17,039 nucleotides of DNA from Lachnospiraceae bacterium UBA7076 (GTDB taxonomy: Bacteria; Bacillota; Clostridia; Lachnospirales; Lachnospiraceae): contig DKZK01000044.1 in assembly GCA_002493625.1 (NCBI GenBank), forward strand, positions 1-17,039, written 5' to 3'. The notes under the pieces are model-generated. The model had not been told where the DNA came from. It saw only the letters and a program-made list of their open reading frames with translations, and did no database searches. Positions 1-7,019 of the stretch are shown in pieces. Each line of letters begins with the position of its first letter. Position 1 is the first letter of the stretch. A program made the translations under genes and the position numbers.

Positions 1-178
1 TACCATAAACCTATGGTGTGAAACAACATAAGCCTAATTGATACAAAAGGATAGAAAGTACGTAAAATATCCCTGCACTCCGTTTTACTGAGACTATAAA
101 AACAAAAGTTTATAAAATATTCTACGTTTCTTTGAATTTTATCTCATTATACCCTTTATTTCAATCATATTATATATT

Positions 179-370
179 TTATATAGCTACACCCAAAACC
201 AAAGACGTAAAGTGAATTCGATTGTCCTCACTTCCATATTCATCCAATATTGGTTCGAAAGTACGACTGTAAATACAATTCATATTATCGTATGTAGTAA
301 CACCTATAAATGGACTTTTTTCTTTATTTCTTATACATCGCCAATACCGTTCTCCTTGTAATTTCCAAAA
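179..370 (-). pseudogene. Unidentified C-terminal gene fragment (open frame without a start)
   Basis: A minus-strand frame is open for 63 codons and ends at a TAA at 179-181, but it has no start codon. Its amino-acid composition looks protein-like, with a segment around YWRCIRNKEK followed by FEPILDEYG near the end. It is preceded in frame by a TGA (371-373). Immediately upstream, in another frame, lies sequence matching the start of the short alkyltransferase-like gene at 3934-4242. The simplest reading is the tail of a lost gene joined by deletion to other decayed DNA. I do not recognise the family. Confidence 0.4.
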
Positions 371-515
371 TCAAAGCTTCACTCAGAATTTTACCCATAA
401 TTGCATAACCTTTTTAATACAGCCCTGCATCTGTATTTTATCTGCTTTACGGTGCCGTACTATCCATGGAAACAATTATGTTAAAAGAATACCATTTTCC
501 CCCCTCTTTGACAAC
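366..515 (-). pseudogene. Relic of a second alkyltransferase / alkyltransferase-like gene junction
   Basis: This stretch is a diverged copy of the junction between the two alkyltransferase genes at 4200-4380. On the minus strand, the ATG at 401-403 opens MGKILSEALI, against MGKILSEDLI at the start of the intact short gene, and the match is lost after about 13 codons. Upstream of it (about 444-470) the frame ends VSMDSTAP-stop, against VPKDSTAS-stop at the end of the intact alkyltransferase. The spacer between the two halves is about 65 bp shorter than in the intact locus. The order and strand of the two gene ends are conserved, so this is a decayed duplicate rather than a chance match. Confidence 0.6.
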
Positions 516-532
516 CGCTTACTTTTGCGTCG

Positions 533-561
533 TTGAATTGACCTGCAAATCATGATACAAT
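533..561 (+). promoter_or_regulatory. Promoter of the LytTR regulator operon
   Basis: TTGAAT (533-538) and TACAAT (556-561) are separated by exactly 17 bp. They predict a start near 568 and a leader of about 33 nt carrying the AAGGGAGG ribosome binding site. A TTGACA at 508-513 has no matching -10 at the right distance. No repeat resembling the boxes at 2731-2780 is present here, so autoregulation is not evident. Confidence 0.6.
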
Positions 562-600
562 ATCGCCGATTTGTATTTTTGCACAAGGGAGGCATCTGCA

Positions 601-1362
601 ATGGAACTTCTCCAAATAGCTATATGCGAAGACGACTACGAAGATAACGAAATGTTAATTAAGAATCTGGAAAATATTTTAGATTCCTATAAAATAGTCT
701 ACAAAATCACCTGTTTTACCAGCGGCGAAGATTTACTTGATTCTGATATGAATTTTCATCTTATATTTATGGATATTGCAATGAATGGTAAAAATGGTAT
801 AGAAACAGGACGACAGATTTATAACAAAAACAGAGCATCTAAAATCATATACCAGACAAATTTCAAGAACTTTTGTGAAGAGGCAGTCAATACAGTACAT
901 GCATTTGCTTTTTTAACAAAGCCTTTGACTAAAGAGGCCCTTCACAAACAAATAAGAGAATTTTTAAGACAGACGCCCCCGGAAAAACACCTTTTGGAAT
1001 TCCATAAGATATCCTACATGGAGAACGGCGTATTGCAACAAAAAACAACCCTGCGTATTCCGGCGGAATCCATTTGCTACTTTGAAGCATTAAAATGCAA
1101 AAAGAAAATAAAGATTGTAACCTCCGATAATACTTACGAGTATCCGGATACGATTAAAAATCTTGAAAATCGTTTAAATTCTCTAGGTTTTGAAATAAGC
1201 TGCCGGGGAATTTTAGTAAATTTACAAAATATAGCCAGAATTAAGAATTACAAAATCTTTTTTAAAAATGATGAATGTGTAAATTTATCACAAAAACGCG
1301 CTGTAAAATTTAAAAATAAGTTGAATGCATATATTCATACGAGGAGAATAATTGATGAATAA
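601..1362 (+). CDS. LytTR-family response regulator (AgrA-like)
   Basis: A two-component response regulator that should bind DNA after phosphorylation by the kinase encoded next. The receiver domain (about residues 4-125) shows the acidic cluster E10-D11-D12, the phospho-acceptor D58 in LIFMDIAMNG and the conserved lysine K107 in FLTKP. The C-terminal half (about 145-245) is a LytTR DNA-binding domain, with the typical features FEALKCKK, CRGILVNLQNIARI and a terminal LSQKRAVKFK segment. I chose the ATG at 601 because AAGGGAGG lies 8 nt upstream; an upstream TTG at 571 would have no ribosome binding site. The 253-residue length is normal for the family. The stop overlaps the kinase start by 8 bp, indicating translational coupling. 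A likely target is the repeat-bearing promoter at 2731-2797. Confidence 0.93.
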   Translation: MELLQIAICEDDYEDNEMLIKNLENILDSYKIVYKITCFTSGEDLLDSDMNFHLIFMDIAMNGKNGIETGRQIYNKNRASKIIYQTNFKNFCEEAVNTVHAFAFLTKPLTKEALHKQIREFLRQTPPEKHLLEFHKISYMENGVLQQKTTLRIPAESICYFEALKCKKKIKIVTSDNTYEYPDTIKNLENRLNSLGFEISCRGILVNLQNIARIKNYKIFFKNDECVNLSQKRAVKFKNKLNAYIHTRRIIDE

Positions 1363-2650
1363 ACAATTAGTCTATCTGTTCAGTTGTATTTTATCCTGTG
1401 CAATTAGTATAAGTCTGCTGATTCAGTTTTTAGATGACCGCTTTAAACGTACCTATACGAAAAAAAGAATTTACCGGCTTACTTTAGTCCTGTTCATACC
1501 GGTGCTGGCACTTTTAAATCAAAAACAAAATCCTTTTTTAAATGCAGGCGGATTTCTTTTATGTGCGGGAATTATCAGCGGCTTCCTGTACTCTGGTGGA
1601 AAACATAAAGCTTTTGGGCGGATAATGGAAGCATCTGTATGTATTATTCTTATGGGACTTTTTGAAGGCATTGGTGTCTATCTGTGTGATATTGCCATGC
1701 AATACGGCAGGATATTTTCAGCAGATAATATAATAAAAGAAAGCATTGAAGTGGTTTTCTCCAAAATAACATTGCTGTTTCTTTATTATATTTTATTGCG
1801 AAGATTTTGGAACAAGGAATGGAAAGCGGATAAAGGCGAATACCTTCTTTATCTGTTTATGTTTATTTACAGCATGCTCAATCTAACCGTTATTTTTATT
1901 GCACAAAGCCAAATGACAAATTATATAGTGCTCTGTGTGAACTGGTGCAGTCTTTTATTTGCAAATATGTATATTTTTTATTACATGCAAATGTCTGACG
2001 AAAAAAAGAAGCTCGATTTTCGCCTTGCCATGATGGAACAGCAGGAGCAGCTGCAATTTGAATATTATCAAATGGAAAAGGGAAAGTATGAACAATCCAT
2101 TTCTATTCTCCATGATGTCAGCAAGCATATCCGTTCCATTGAAGCATTATATCATGCCGGAAAAACAGAGGAAGCCCTTGCCTATACAAAAGAGATAGAT
2201 GGTATATTAAAGCCATTGCTCCCCATAAGGTATTCGGATAATCCTATGTTTGATATTTTGCTGATGGACAAAAAATATAATGGGGAGAAGCAGGGAATTT
2301 CTTTTCAATGCGAATTAAAGGATGTGGAACTGAACTTTATGGATTCTATAGATATCACCACATTATTTGGTAATCTTTTGGAAAATGCAATGGAAGCCTG
2401 CCGGCAATGCACAGGAAAACGATTCATTTTATTGGAAATCAGAAATCGATATGATATGCTTGCCATTCGGGTTGAGAATACAGTGGCGCATGAAGTGTGC
2501 CTGATAGACGGAAAACCTATACACCCCGGACATCATTCTACCGGAATCGGAACATTAAATATCATACACTGTGTAGAAAAATACGGGGGAAGTATTATAT
2601 ATAAAAATAATCAGGGAAGCTTTATCTGTGATATTCTTCTTAATAAATAA
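1355..2650 (+). CDS. GHKL sensor histidine kinase (AgrC-like)
   Basis: Membrane sensor kinase, partner of the preceding LytTR regulator. Residues 1-212 contain about six hydrophobic segments, as in peptide-sensing AgrC-type kinases. A charged helix around 215-245 leads to the phosphorylation motif ILHDVSKHIRSI with H253. The HATPase_c domain follows, with the N box at 340-349 (NLLENAMEAC) and a glycine box at 397-403 (GIGTLNI). The start is the ATG at 1355, seven bases after GAGGAGA; a TTG at 1352 is a poorer choice. At 431 residues it is a complete family member. No agrB-like peptidase or agrD-like peptide precursor is encoded nearby, so the ligand is not identifiable from this window. Confidence 0.92.
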   Translation: MNKQLVYLFSCILSCAISISLLIQFLDDRFKRTYTKKRIYRLTLVLFIPVLALLNQKQNPFLNAGGFLLCAGIISGFLYSGGKHKAFGRIMEASVCIILMGLFEGIGVYLCDIAMQYGRIFSADNIIKESIEVVFSKITLLFLYYILLRRFWNKEWKADKGEYLLYLFMFIYSMLNLTVIFIAQSQMTNYIVLCVNWCSLLFANMYIFYYMQMSDEKKKLDFRLAMMEQQEQLQFEYYQMEKGKYEQSISILHDVSKHIRSIEALYHAGKTEEALAYTKEIDGILKPLLPIRYSDNPMFDILLMDKKYNGEKQGISFQCELKDVELNFMDSIDITTLFGNLLENAMEACRQCTGKRFILLEIRNRYDMLAIRVENTVAHEVCLIDGKPIHPGHHSTGIGTLNIIHCVEKYGGSIIYKNNQGSFICDILLNK

Positions 2651-2692
2651 TCTATGTGCCGGGAAGCATGATTTTTAATCCGTTACCTTACT

Positions 2693-2712
2693 GCCGCCTC
2701 ACGCCGCCTCAC
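2693..2712. repeat. Tandem duplication of a 10-bp unit
   Basis: GCCGCCTCAC occurs twice with no gap (2693-2702 and 2703-2712) in the space between the kinase gene and the next promoter. It is GC-rich against an AT-rich background. No function is evident, and it lies upstream of the LytTR-like boxes. Confidence 0.6.
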
Positions 2713-2730
2713 ATATCCGAAAAAGCTGTC

Positions 2731-2797
2731 TTTCAGGGAAAAAAAGCGTAACTCAGGGAAGTATTATTGCATTTCAGACAAAGAATGCTATTATAAT
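2731..2797 (+). promoter_or_regulatory. Candidate LytTR operator and promoter
   Basis: Three similar boxes begin at 2731 (TTTCAGGGAA), 2751 (ACTCAGGGAA) and 2771 (ATTTCAGACA), exactly 20 bp apart, so they lie on one face of the helix. A consensus TATAAT follows at 2792-2797, but there is no good -35 hexamer; the third box covers that position. LytTR regulators such as AgrA, ComE and PlnC bind pairs of about 9-bp direct repeats roughly two helical turns apart, usually at promoters with weak -35 elements. The arrangement directly behind an AgrA-like pair suggests that this is its target. This is inference, with no binding data. Confidence 0.5.
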
Positions 2798-2834
2798 TCT
2801 CAAAATACTATTTGCTGCTTTGGGAGGTTATGTT

Positions 2835-3305
2835 ATGGAAAACATTGTACAGGCACAATTAGGAGTACTGTTGGCGCAGTCCGTCCCCGACAAGCCTAAA
2901 ATCGTTTTGCATACAGTCTGCAAAACGTCAATTGCTGTTTTTCTTGGTATTGCCTGTCCCGGAGGTATTCACGGAATAGAAAAAATGCTTGCTGATACAA
3001 AAGGGATTGTCGCGTTGCTTATCCTATGGACAATTACATTGGCAATCGGATTATTTCCATTGATACATTTAAGAGATTCACTGATTTTTTATGAAAACGG
3101 AATCAGCTATCATGGAATTAACTATCTGCATTCACAGCTTGGTCCTATCCGTTTTCGGGATGTTCATGGCCGCATAATAGTACATAATATGATGGATACG
3201 GATTTACGAACCTTTGATGTTACTTATTTAAAACGTCCAAAATATTATTATAATCAGGCATATATGCATCAGACCGCCCTGCAAAGCAGCCTGTCAAAAG
3301 TTTAA
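2835..3305 (+). CDS. Two-helix membrane protein of unknown function
   Basis: A 156-residue protein I cannot assign to a named family. It has two hydrophobic segments (about residues 30-48 and 58-78) joined by a short loop. A soluble C-terminal half follows, with a DSLIFYENGISYHG stretch reminiscent of the first strands of bacterial PH-like domains. The start is the ATG at 2835, seven bases after GGGAGG; an upstream in-frame TTG at 2820 overlaps that site. It lies 185 bp after the kinase gene behind its own promoter with LytTR-like boxes and is followed 22 bp later by another membrane-anchored protein, so the two probably form the output operon of the two-component system. Confidence 0.7.
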   Translation: MENIVQAQLGVLLAQSVPDKPKIVLHTVCKTSIAVFLGIACPGGIHGIEKMLADTKGIVALLILWTITLAIGLFPLIHLRDSLIFYENGISYHGINYLHSQLGPIRFRDVHGRIIVHNMMDTDLRTFDVTYLKRPKYYYNQAYMHQTALQSSLSKV

Positions 3306-3327
3306 TACAGGAGGATAAAATAACCCT

Positions 3328-3918
3328 ATGGAACCAAAGTATATCTTTTATATTGTAATACTGTTTATTATTGCATTTGTCATTCTCTATATCAGAGAAT
3401 GCATCAACGAGAAAAAAGGAATAGACAGCGAAGAAAAGCAGCAAATTAACGACATTATCCGAAAAGTTGTTCCCAATGCCCAAGATTTTACACCGGCATA
3501 TGCGCGCTGGCAGGTAACCAATTATACAGGCGGCGGACGAACAAGTATCAATACCACCACCCGCTATTGGTACTATGCCATTGCATTTAGGACAGGTATG
3601 ATTCATATCATTCCCCTTTCCTTCGACGGCGGCGATATCAGCTATGGCGAGTCTATGTGTTTTACTAAAGAAAATCTGGGAATGGTAGATTCGGACATAT
3701 GGGCAACCTTTTATGATTTGGAAAAAAAGGAAATATTGACGCTGGCCGTCTGGCCAAGCAATCTCAAGGGCGATAAATATGCGCCGGTAAACATACAGCA
3801 GAAGGAAGCTGCGGAAGCATTTAAGCTGTTTATAAAAGAGTTTATGACGGAGGTAAATACATATCACAATGTACCGGTCAAAGAAAAAAATGGCAGACCT
3901 ATAAACAAACAGATATAA
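3328..3918 (+). CDS. Single-pass membrane-anchored protein of unknown function
   Basis: A 196-residue protein with one N-terminal transmembrane helix (about residues 5-23) followed by charged residues. That arrangement suggests a cytoplasmic globular domain of about 170 residues. The central part contains YWYYAIAF, a strand-rich IHIIPLSFDGGDISYGE segment and a helical C-terminus. I recognise no family. AGGAGG at 3309-3314 is 13 bases upstream of the ATG, a rather long spacing, but no closer start exists. It follows the preceding gene by 22 bp and probably shares its promoter. It ends 15 bp before the convergent alkyltransferase-like gene, with no clear terminator between them. Confidence 0.7.
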   Translation: MEPKYIFYIVILFIIAFVILYIRECINEKKGIDSEEKQQINDIIRKVVPNAQDFTPAYARWQVTNYTGGGRTSINTTTRYWYYAIAFRTGMIHIIPLSFDGGDISYGESMCFTKENLGMVDSDIWATFYDLEKKEILTLAVWPSNLKGDKYAPVNIQQKEAAEAFKLFIKEFMTEVNTYHNVPVKEKNGRPINKQI

Positions 3919-3933
3919 TTTCCCCCCACCCCC

Positions 3934-4242
3934 TCAACAATCCCACTGACATTTTTTCAGATCCACATGGTTTTCATTTTTCATGACAATCCCCTCGGAT
4001 TCCAGAAGGTGCTTCTGTTCCCGCCATCCGGGAACAAGCCTCCCTTCGTGGTTTACTACCCTGTGGCATGGATATTTCCCATAATACTCTGCCATGCTCA
4101 TTACTTTTCCTACAAGACGTGAATTTTTATCCCTGCCAATCAATCGGGCGATCTGCCCATATGTAGCCACATTTCCTTCCGGTATTTCCTCCACAACGGA
4201 AAGAATTTCGCAAATCAAATCTTCACTCAGAATTTTACCCAT
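3934..4242 (-). CDS. Short MGMT-family (alkyltransferase DNA-binding-domain) protein
   Basis: A 102-residue protein consisting only of the DNA-binding/active-site domain of O6-alkylguanine-DNA alkyltransferases. PEGNVATYGQIARLIG forms the entry to the helix-turn-helix, and PCHRVVNHEGRLVPGW contains the alkyl-acceptor cysteine C59. Classical alkyltransferase-like (Atl/YbaZ) proteins replace this cysteine. Its retention means direct repair cannot be excluded, although the N-terminal domain of full enzymes is missing. The start ATG follows AGAGAGG with suitable spacing. It is the last gene of the minus-strand group behind the full-length alkyltransferase, 105 bp downstream of it. A diverged fragment of the same gene start lies at about 366-403. 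Confidence 0.85.
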   Translation of the reverse strand: MGKILSEDLICEILSVVEEIPEGNVATYGQIARLIGRDKNSRLVGKVMSMAEYYGKYPCHRVVNHEGRLVPGWREQKHLLESEGIVMKNENHVDLKKCQWDC

Positions 4243-4265
4243 AATTACGTAACCTCTCTTTTTAA

Positions 4266-4312
4266 TACAACAGACTTAAACAAAACTCTGCTTTGCGTAA
4301 ATTTCTGTTGTA
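4266..4312. repeat. Perfect 9-bp inverted repeat between the two alkyltransferase genes
   Basis: TACAACAGA (4266-4274) and TCTGTTGTA (4304-4312) could form a stem with a 29-nt loop that contains a smaller CAAA/TTTG pairing. Neither strand has a U-tract directly after the stem, so it is not a normal terminator. It could be an mRNA hairpin or a protein site in the leader of the short gene. The relic copy at 366-515 lacks most of this spacer. Confidence 0.45.
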
Positions 4313-4347
4313 CAATTGCATTTTAATAATATTACGTTTTACCTGCT

Positions 4348-4881
4348 TCATGATGCCGTACTGTCCTTGGGGACAAAATACCCTTCCTTAAATGCACCTT
4401 CCAATTTAAGCAAAGCTATCTTTTTATCGATTCCTCCCGCATATCCTGTCAGACTTCCGCTTGTACCGACTACCCGGTGACAGGGAACAATAATGGAAAT
4501 TTCATTGTGCCCCACTGCATTGCCGACCGCCTGCGCAGACATCCTTTGAAGTCCTTTCTTCTCCGCAATTTTCTTTGCGATTTTTCCATACGTGGTTGTT
4601 TCCCCATAAGGAATCCGGCGCAGAATTTCCCATACCTCCATCTGGAATGGTGTCCCGATTAAATGAATAGGCGGAATAAAATCCGGCTCCTTTCCCGTAA
4701 AATAAATGTCAAGCCAATGTTTGGCTTCTTTTAAAATAGGCACTTCCTTTTCCTCATGTTTTTTATCAAGATTAAGAGCATAATATTTTTGCCCTTCAAA
4801 CCAAAGCCCCGTCAAACCGATATCATCAGCCGCTAAGAGAATTTTCCCCATCGGAGACTGATATGTCGTGGTATACTGCAT
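4348..4881 (-). CDS. ogt: Methylated-DNA--[protein]-cysteine S-methyltransferase
   Basis: Suicide repair enzyme that transfers an alkyl group from O6-alkylguanine (and O4-alkylthymine) in DNA to its own cysteine. The N-terminal domain covers about residues 1-75. The catalytic domain contains TPFQMEVWEILRRIPYGETTTYG, the helix-turn-helix region with AVGNAVG, and IIVPCHRVVG with the acceptor C134. The final GYAGGIDKKIALLKLEG segment is typical. I chose the ATG at 4881 because GGAGGTG lies a few bases upstream and the resulting 177 residues match the family. A longer reading from 5019 would overlap the upstream gene. It follows the conserved hypothetical gene by 28 bp, so they are probably cotranscribed. 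The symbol refers to the family, since naming varies between ogt and adaB. Confidence 0.92.
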   Translation of the reverse strand: MQYTTTYQSPMGKILLAADDIGLTGLWFEGQKYYALNLDKKHEEKEVPILKEAKHWLDIYFTGKEPDFIPPIHLIGTPFQMEVWEILRRIPYGETTTYGKIAKKIAEKKGLQRMSAQAVGNAVGHNEISIIVPCHRVVGTSGSLTGYAGGIDKKIALLKLEGAFKEGYFVPKDSTAS

Positions 4882-4909
4882 GACTGCACCTCCAAACATT
4901 GTTTGAAAT

Positions 4910-5491
4910 TTATGATAAATCTCTCGTCGTCTGTCCCACTTCATTGAGCCTTTTATGCAATTCATGAAAATCTTCAATATTTCTCTTTTTTGAATGGGGA
5001 CCTGTTTTATTAAATACAATACGAAGTTCTATGTAATCTGTCTTAAAAGAAAAATATGGCGGCTCAGCGTCAATTTTTCTATCTCTGTCTCCACATCCGA
5101 TTTCATCAAAAAAGAATGTAGAAAAATCATTAAATACAATTGCTTTTTTATCTATGCTCTTAATGTCAGAGTATTCCTTTACAAAAGGAGTCCAGTATTT
5201 AAATCTGAAGCCATCTTCCGGCTCTCCAATTTCATAACCAAGCGCCTGCGTAAGATTATCTTTAAGTGTTTTATACCAATCATCCCAGACTCCTTCCGGC
5301 ATTTCACCGTATATTTGAATACCTCCCGGTTCAACTGATGCAGTTAAATTTATGCCATCTCCAATCCAATGTGGTATTGGTTCATTACCATTCCAATACG
5401 GCATATTCTTATATACGCCATTAATTTTCTCCCATACCTCATCGGGAGCCGTATAATGTATATTCAGATTAATATCATGATTATTATTCAT
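4910..5491 (-). CDS. Conserved hypothetical soluble protein
   Basis: A 193-residue protein without signal peptide or membrane segment. It is rich in aromatic and acidic residues, with motifs such as HYTAPDEVWEKI, GGIQIYGEMPEGVWDDW and ALGYEIGEPEDGF. I have an impression of a conserved family in Firmicutes, but no function can be given. The start ATG is preceded by TTGAGGT at good spacing. It is the first gene of a minus-strand group with the alkyltransferase 28 bp downstream, which may reflect shared transcription only. The last 20 residues are basic and polar and fit the rest less well. Confidence 0.65.
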   Translation of the reverse strand: MNNNHDINLNIHYTAPDEVWEKINGVYKNMPYWNGNEPIPHWIGDGINLTASVEPGGIQIYGEMPEGVWDDWYKTLKDNLTQALGYEIGEPEDGFRFKYWTPFVKEYSDIKSIDKKAIVFNDFSTFFFDEIGCGDRDRKIDAEPPYFSFKTDYIELRIVFNKTGPHSKKRNIEDFHELHKRLNEVGQTTRDLS

Positions 5492-5592
5492 TGTATTCTT
5501 ACCTCAATTTAATTTATTAAATAGTCATAAACGAAACTGTTGTTTCTCAGACATCCGTTATACAAACAATACGTTTTTCTCATCTCAATTTA

Positions 5593-5703
5593 TTAAGTCA
5601 AATTCAGCTTTAATAATACAATACTCAACAGTAAAATCAATAGAAAAATGGATAATATTCTTTCATTAAATTGTTCTATCGTCAAACGCAGGTAATACTC
5701 CAT
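5593..5703 (-). CDS. Possible 36-residue membrane microprotein
   Basis: A short frame starts with ATG at 5703, eight bases after the stop codon of the TetR gene, and ends at TAA 5593-5595. It encodes a charged N-terminus (MEYYLRLTIEQFNERIL) and one strongly hydrophobic helix of about 16 residues. There is no recognisable ribosome binding site, so expression would depend on re-initiation after the TetR stop. It could be a genuine small protein or a gene relic. The rest of the gap down to the gene at 5491 contains AT-rich DNA without clear features. Confidence 0.3.
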   Translation of the reverse strand: MEYYLRLTIEQFNERILSIFLLILLLSIVLLKLNLT

Positions 5704-5711
5704 CGAAATTA

Positions 5712-6278
5712 TCAGATAAAAAGCGATAAGTTTGCTATATATTTTAACAACGTTGTCTTAATAGCATCCTGAGTATCTTTCATACCATGTTCAATCCATT
5801 TCATTATTACATTCCAAACAGCGCCTACGTTAAATGCAATAATATAATCAACCTGTTCAGCAGAAAATGCCTGAAACATCGGATAATCCGGACTTACAAT
5901 TTGATTATGAATGGCTGGGATAAAGATTTTCCATTTATGCAGGAGCAGGTGCATAAGATTATTATCTCTAAGCTGAAAAAGTAAATCCTGATTTTGCCTG
6001 CAAAAATTAAAAATAATGTCTAAAATATCAGAAAGCTGGCAGCTTTGTAATTGCTGAAGTGAGCATATATATTGTTGCATCACACTGTCTATATGTGCAA
6101 TTAAAACATCATCTTTTGAAACAAAATTACGATAAAATGTTTTGCGGGCAACTTGTGATTCCATAATAATCTGCTTAACCGTTATGTCGTTGTAGGAATA
6201 TGTATACATTAACCGCAAAAGCGTGTCCGTTATTTCCTTTTTTGAGCGAATGGCACTGGGGTTTTGTGATGGATTCAT
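5712..6278 (-). CDS. TetR/AcrR-family transcriptional regulator
   Basis: A 188-residue one-component regulator. The N-terminal DNA-binding domain runs over about residues 12-58, with the helix-turn-helix ITVKQIIMESQVARKTFYRNF, typical of TetR regulators. The all-helical ligand/dimer domain ends in VGAVWNVIMKWIEHGM, as in the TetR_C groups of Firmicutes. The start ATG follows AAAGGAT. It is divergent from the HXXEE membrane protein gene, and a palindrome (6292-6317) lies between them 14 bp upstream of its own start. Repression of both directions, relieved by an unknown ligand, is the expected mode. Confidence 0.9.
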   Translation of the reverse strand: MNPSQNPSAIRSKKEITDTLLRLMYTYSYNDITVKQIIMESQVARKTFYRNFVSKDDVLIAHIDSVMQQYICSLQQLQSCQLSDILDIIFNFCRQNQDLLFQLRDNNLMHLLLHKWKIFIPAIHNQIVSPDYPMFQAFSAEQVDYIIAFNVGAVWNVIMKWIEHGMKDTQDAIKTTLLKYIANLSLFI

Positions 6279-6291
6279 TTTCTATCCTTTC

Positions 6292-6317
6292 TGACACTTT
6301 TTTTCAAATTAGTGTCA
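6292..6317. promoter_or_regulatory. Palindromic operator candidate for the TetR regulator
   Basis: TGACACT (6292-6298) and AGTGTCA (6311-6317) form a perfect inverted repeat with a 12-bp spacer in the 129-bp gap between the TetR gene and its divergent neighbour. The half-sites are centred 19 bp apart, compatible with a TetR dimer or dimer pair. The site abuts the TetR ribosome binding site. TTGCAT (6333-6338) and AT-rich sequence around 6350 may form the rightward promoter, but I could not fix a convincing -10. Confidence 0.6.
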
Positions 6318-6407
6318 CTTGCTCTTAAAACATTGCATTTCAGATATTTATATTATATCCTTTTACCATAAGTGATACAAGAGTCTGCTTTTTACAAGGA
6401 GAATAAA

Positions 6408-6938
6408 ATGCACGAAATTATTTGGATATTCCCTATTTTGTTTATCGTACATGACATGGAAGAAATTATAGGATTTGGACTGTGGTTAAAAAGGAACCAA
6501 ACATTATTAGACAGAAAATACCCCAAAATCAGCAACACATATAAACCATACAGCACAGAAGGAATGGCGGCTGCGGTTTTGGAGGAAATGGTGCTGTGCC
6601 TGATAATTTGTATTATTTCAAGATTTACAGAATTCTATGGATTGTGGTTAGGAGCGTTTGTTGCGTACGCCTTTCATCTGATAGTGCATGTTGTGCAAAG
6701 CATCGCAATAAAAAAATATATACCGGCTGTCATTACCAGCATTATATGTTTGCCATTCAGTTTATGGTGTATTGCTATTAGTATAAGTTCCTTATCCTTC
6801 TCAATTATTCAGGTGCTTGTTTATAGTTTAATTGGTATTATTACAGTTGCAGGAAATTTGAAAATAGTACACCGGATAATACAGGTGTTTACAAAAAGAC
6901 TTTTTACCCAGCACAATTATTTACAAATAAAAGGTTAA
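6408..6938 (+). CDS. HXXEE domain-containing integral membrane protein
   Basis: A 176-residue membrane protein with about five hydrophobic helices. The first helix carries the family-defining motif as IVHDMEEI (H15, E18, E19), followed by LEEM and a later FHLIVHVVQS histidine motif, all as in the HXXEE family. The conserved His/Glu residues inside the membrane suggest metal binding or hydrolase chemistry, but the function is not established. The ATG at 6408 is preceded by AAGGAGA (6396-6402); an upstream GTG at 6372 has no such site. Its position divergent to a TetR gene, with a palindrome between, suggests ligand-controlled expression. Confidence 0.85.
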   Translation: MHEIIWIFPILFIVHDMEEIIGFGLWLKRNQTLLDRKYPKISNTYKPYSTEGMAAAVLEEMVLCLIICIISRFTEFYGLWLGAFVAYAFHLIVHVVQSIAIKKYIPAVITSIICLPFSLWCIAISISSLSFSIIQVLVYSLIGIITVAGNLKIVHRIIQVFTKRLFTQHNYLQIKG

Positions 6939-7019
6939 TACTTTTACCGAATCACAATCGACCATATAAAACACATAATACTTTTCCATCTGCACATACT
7001 ACTTCACGAGGTGATTTGT

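Noticed and set aside
2..17. ACCATA-AACC-TATGGT hairpin at the left edge as a terminator
   Set aside because: Short stem, no U-run on the plus strand and no gene visible before it.
571..600. Longer start for the LytTR regulator (TTG at 571)
   Set aside because: AAGGGAGG lies just upstream of the ATG at 601 and inside the longer reading; receiver domains normally start right at this ATG.
3220..3867. Minus-strand open frame opposite two membrane-protein genes
   Set aside because: Cys-rich, low-similarity translation with no ribosome binding site; it is antisense to well-formed plus-strand genes.
4882..5019. 46-residue N-terminal extension of the alkyltransferase
   Set aside because: It overlaps the upstream gene's end, and GGAGGTG immediately precedes the ATG at 4881.
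4994..5338. Plus-strand open frame opposite the conserved hypothetical gene
   Set aside because: Antisense shadow without ribosome binding site or recognisable protein features.
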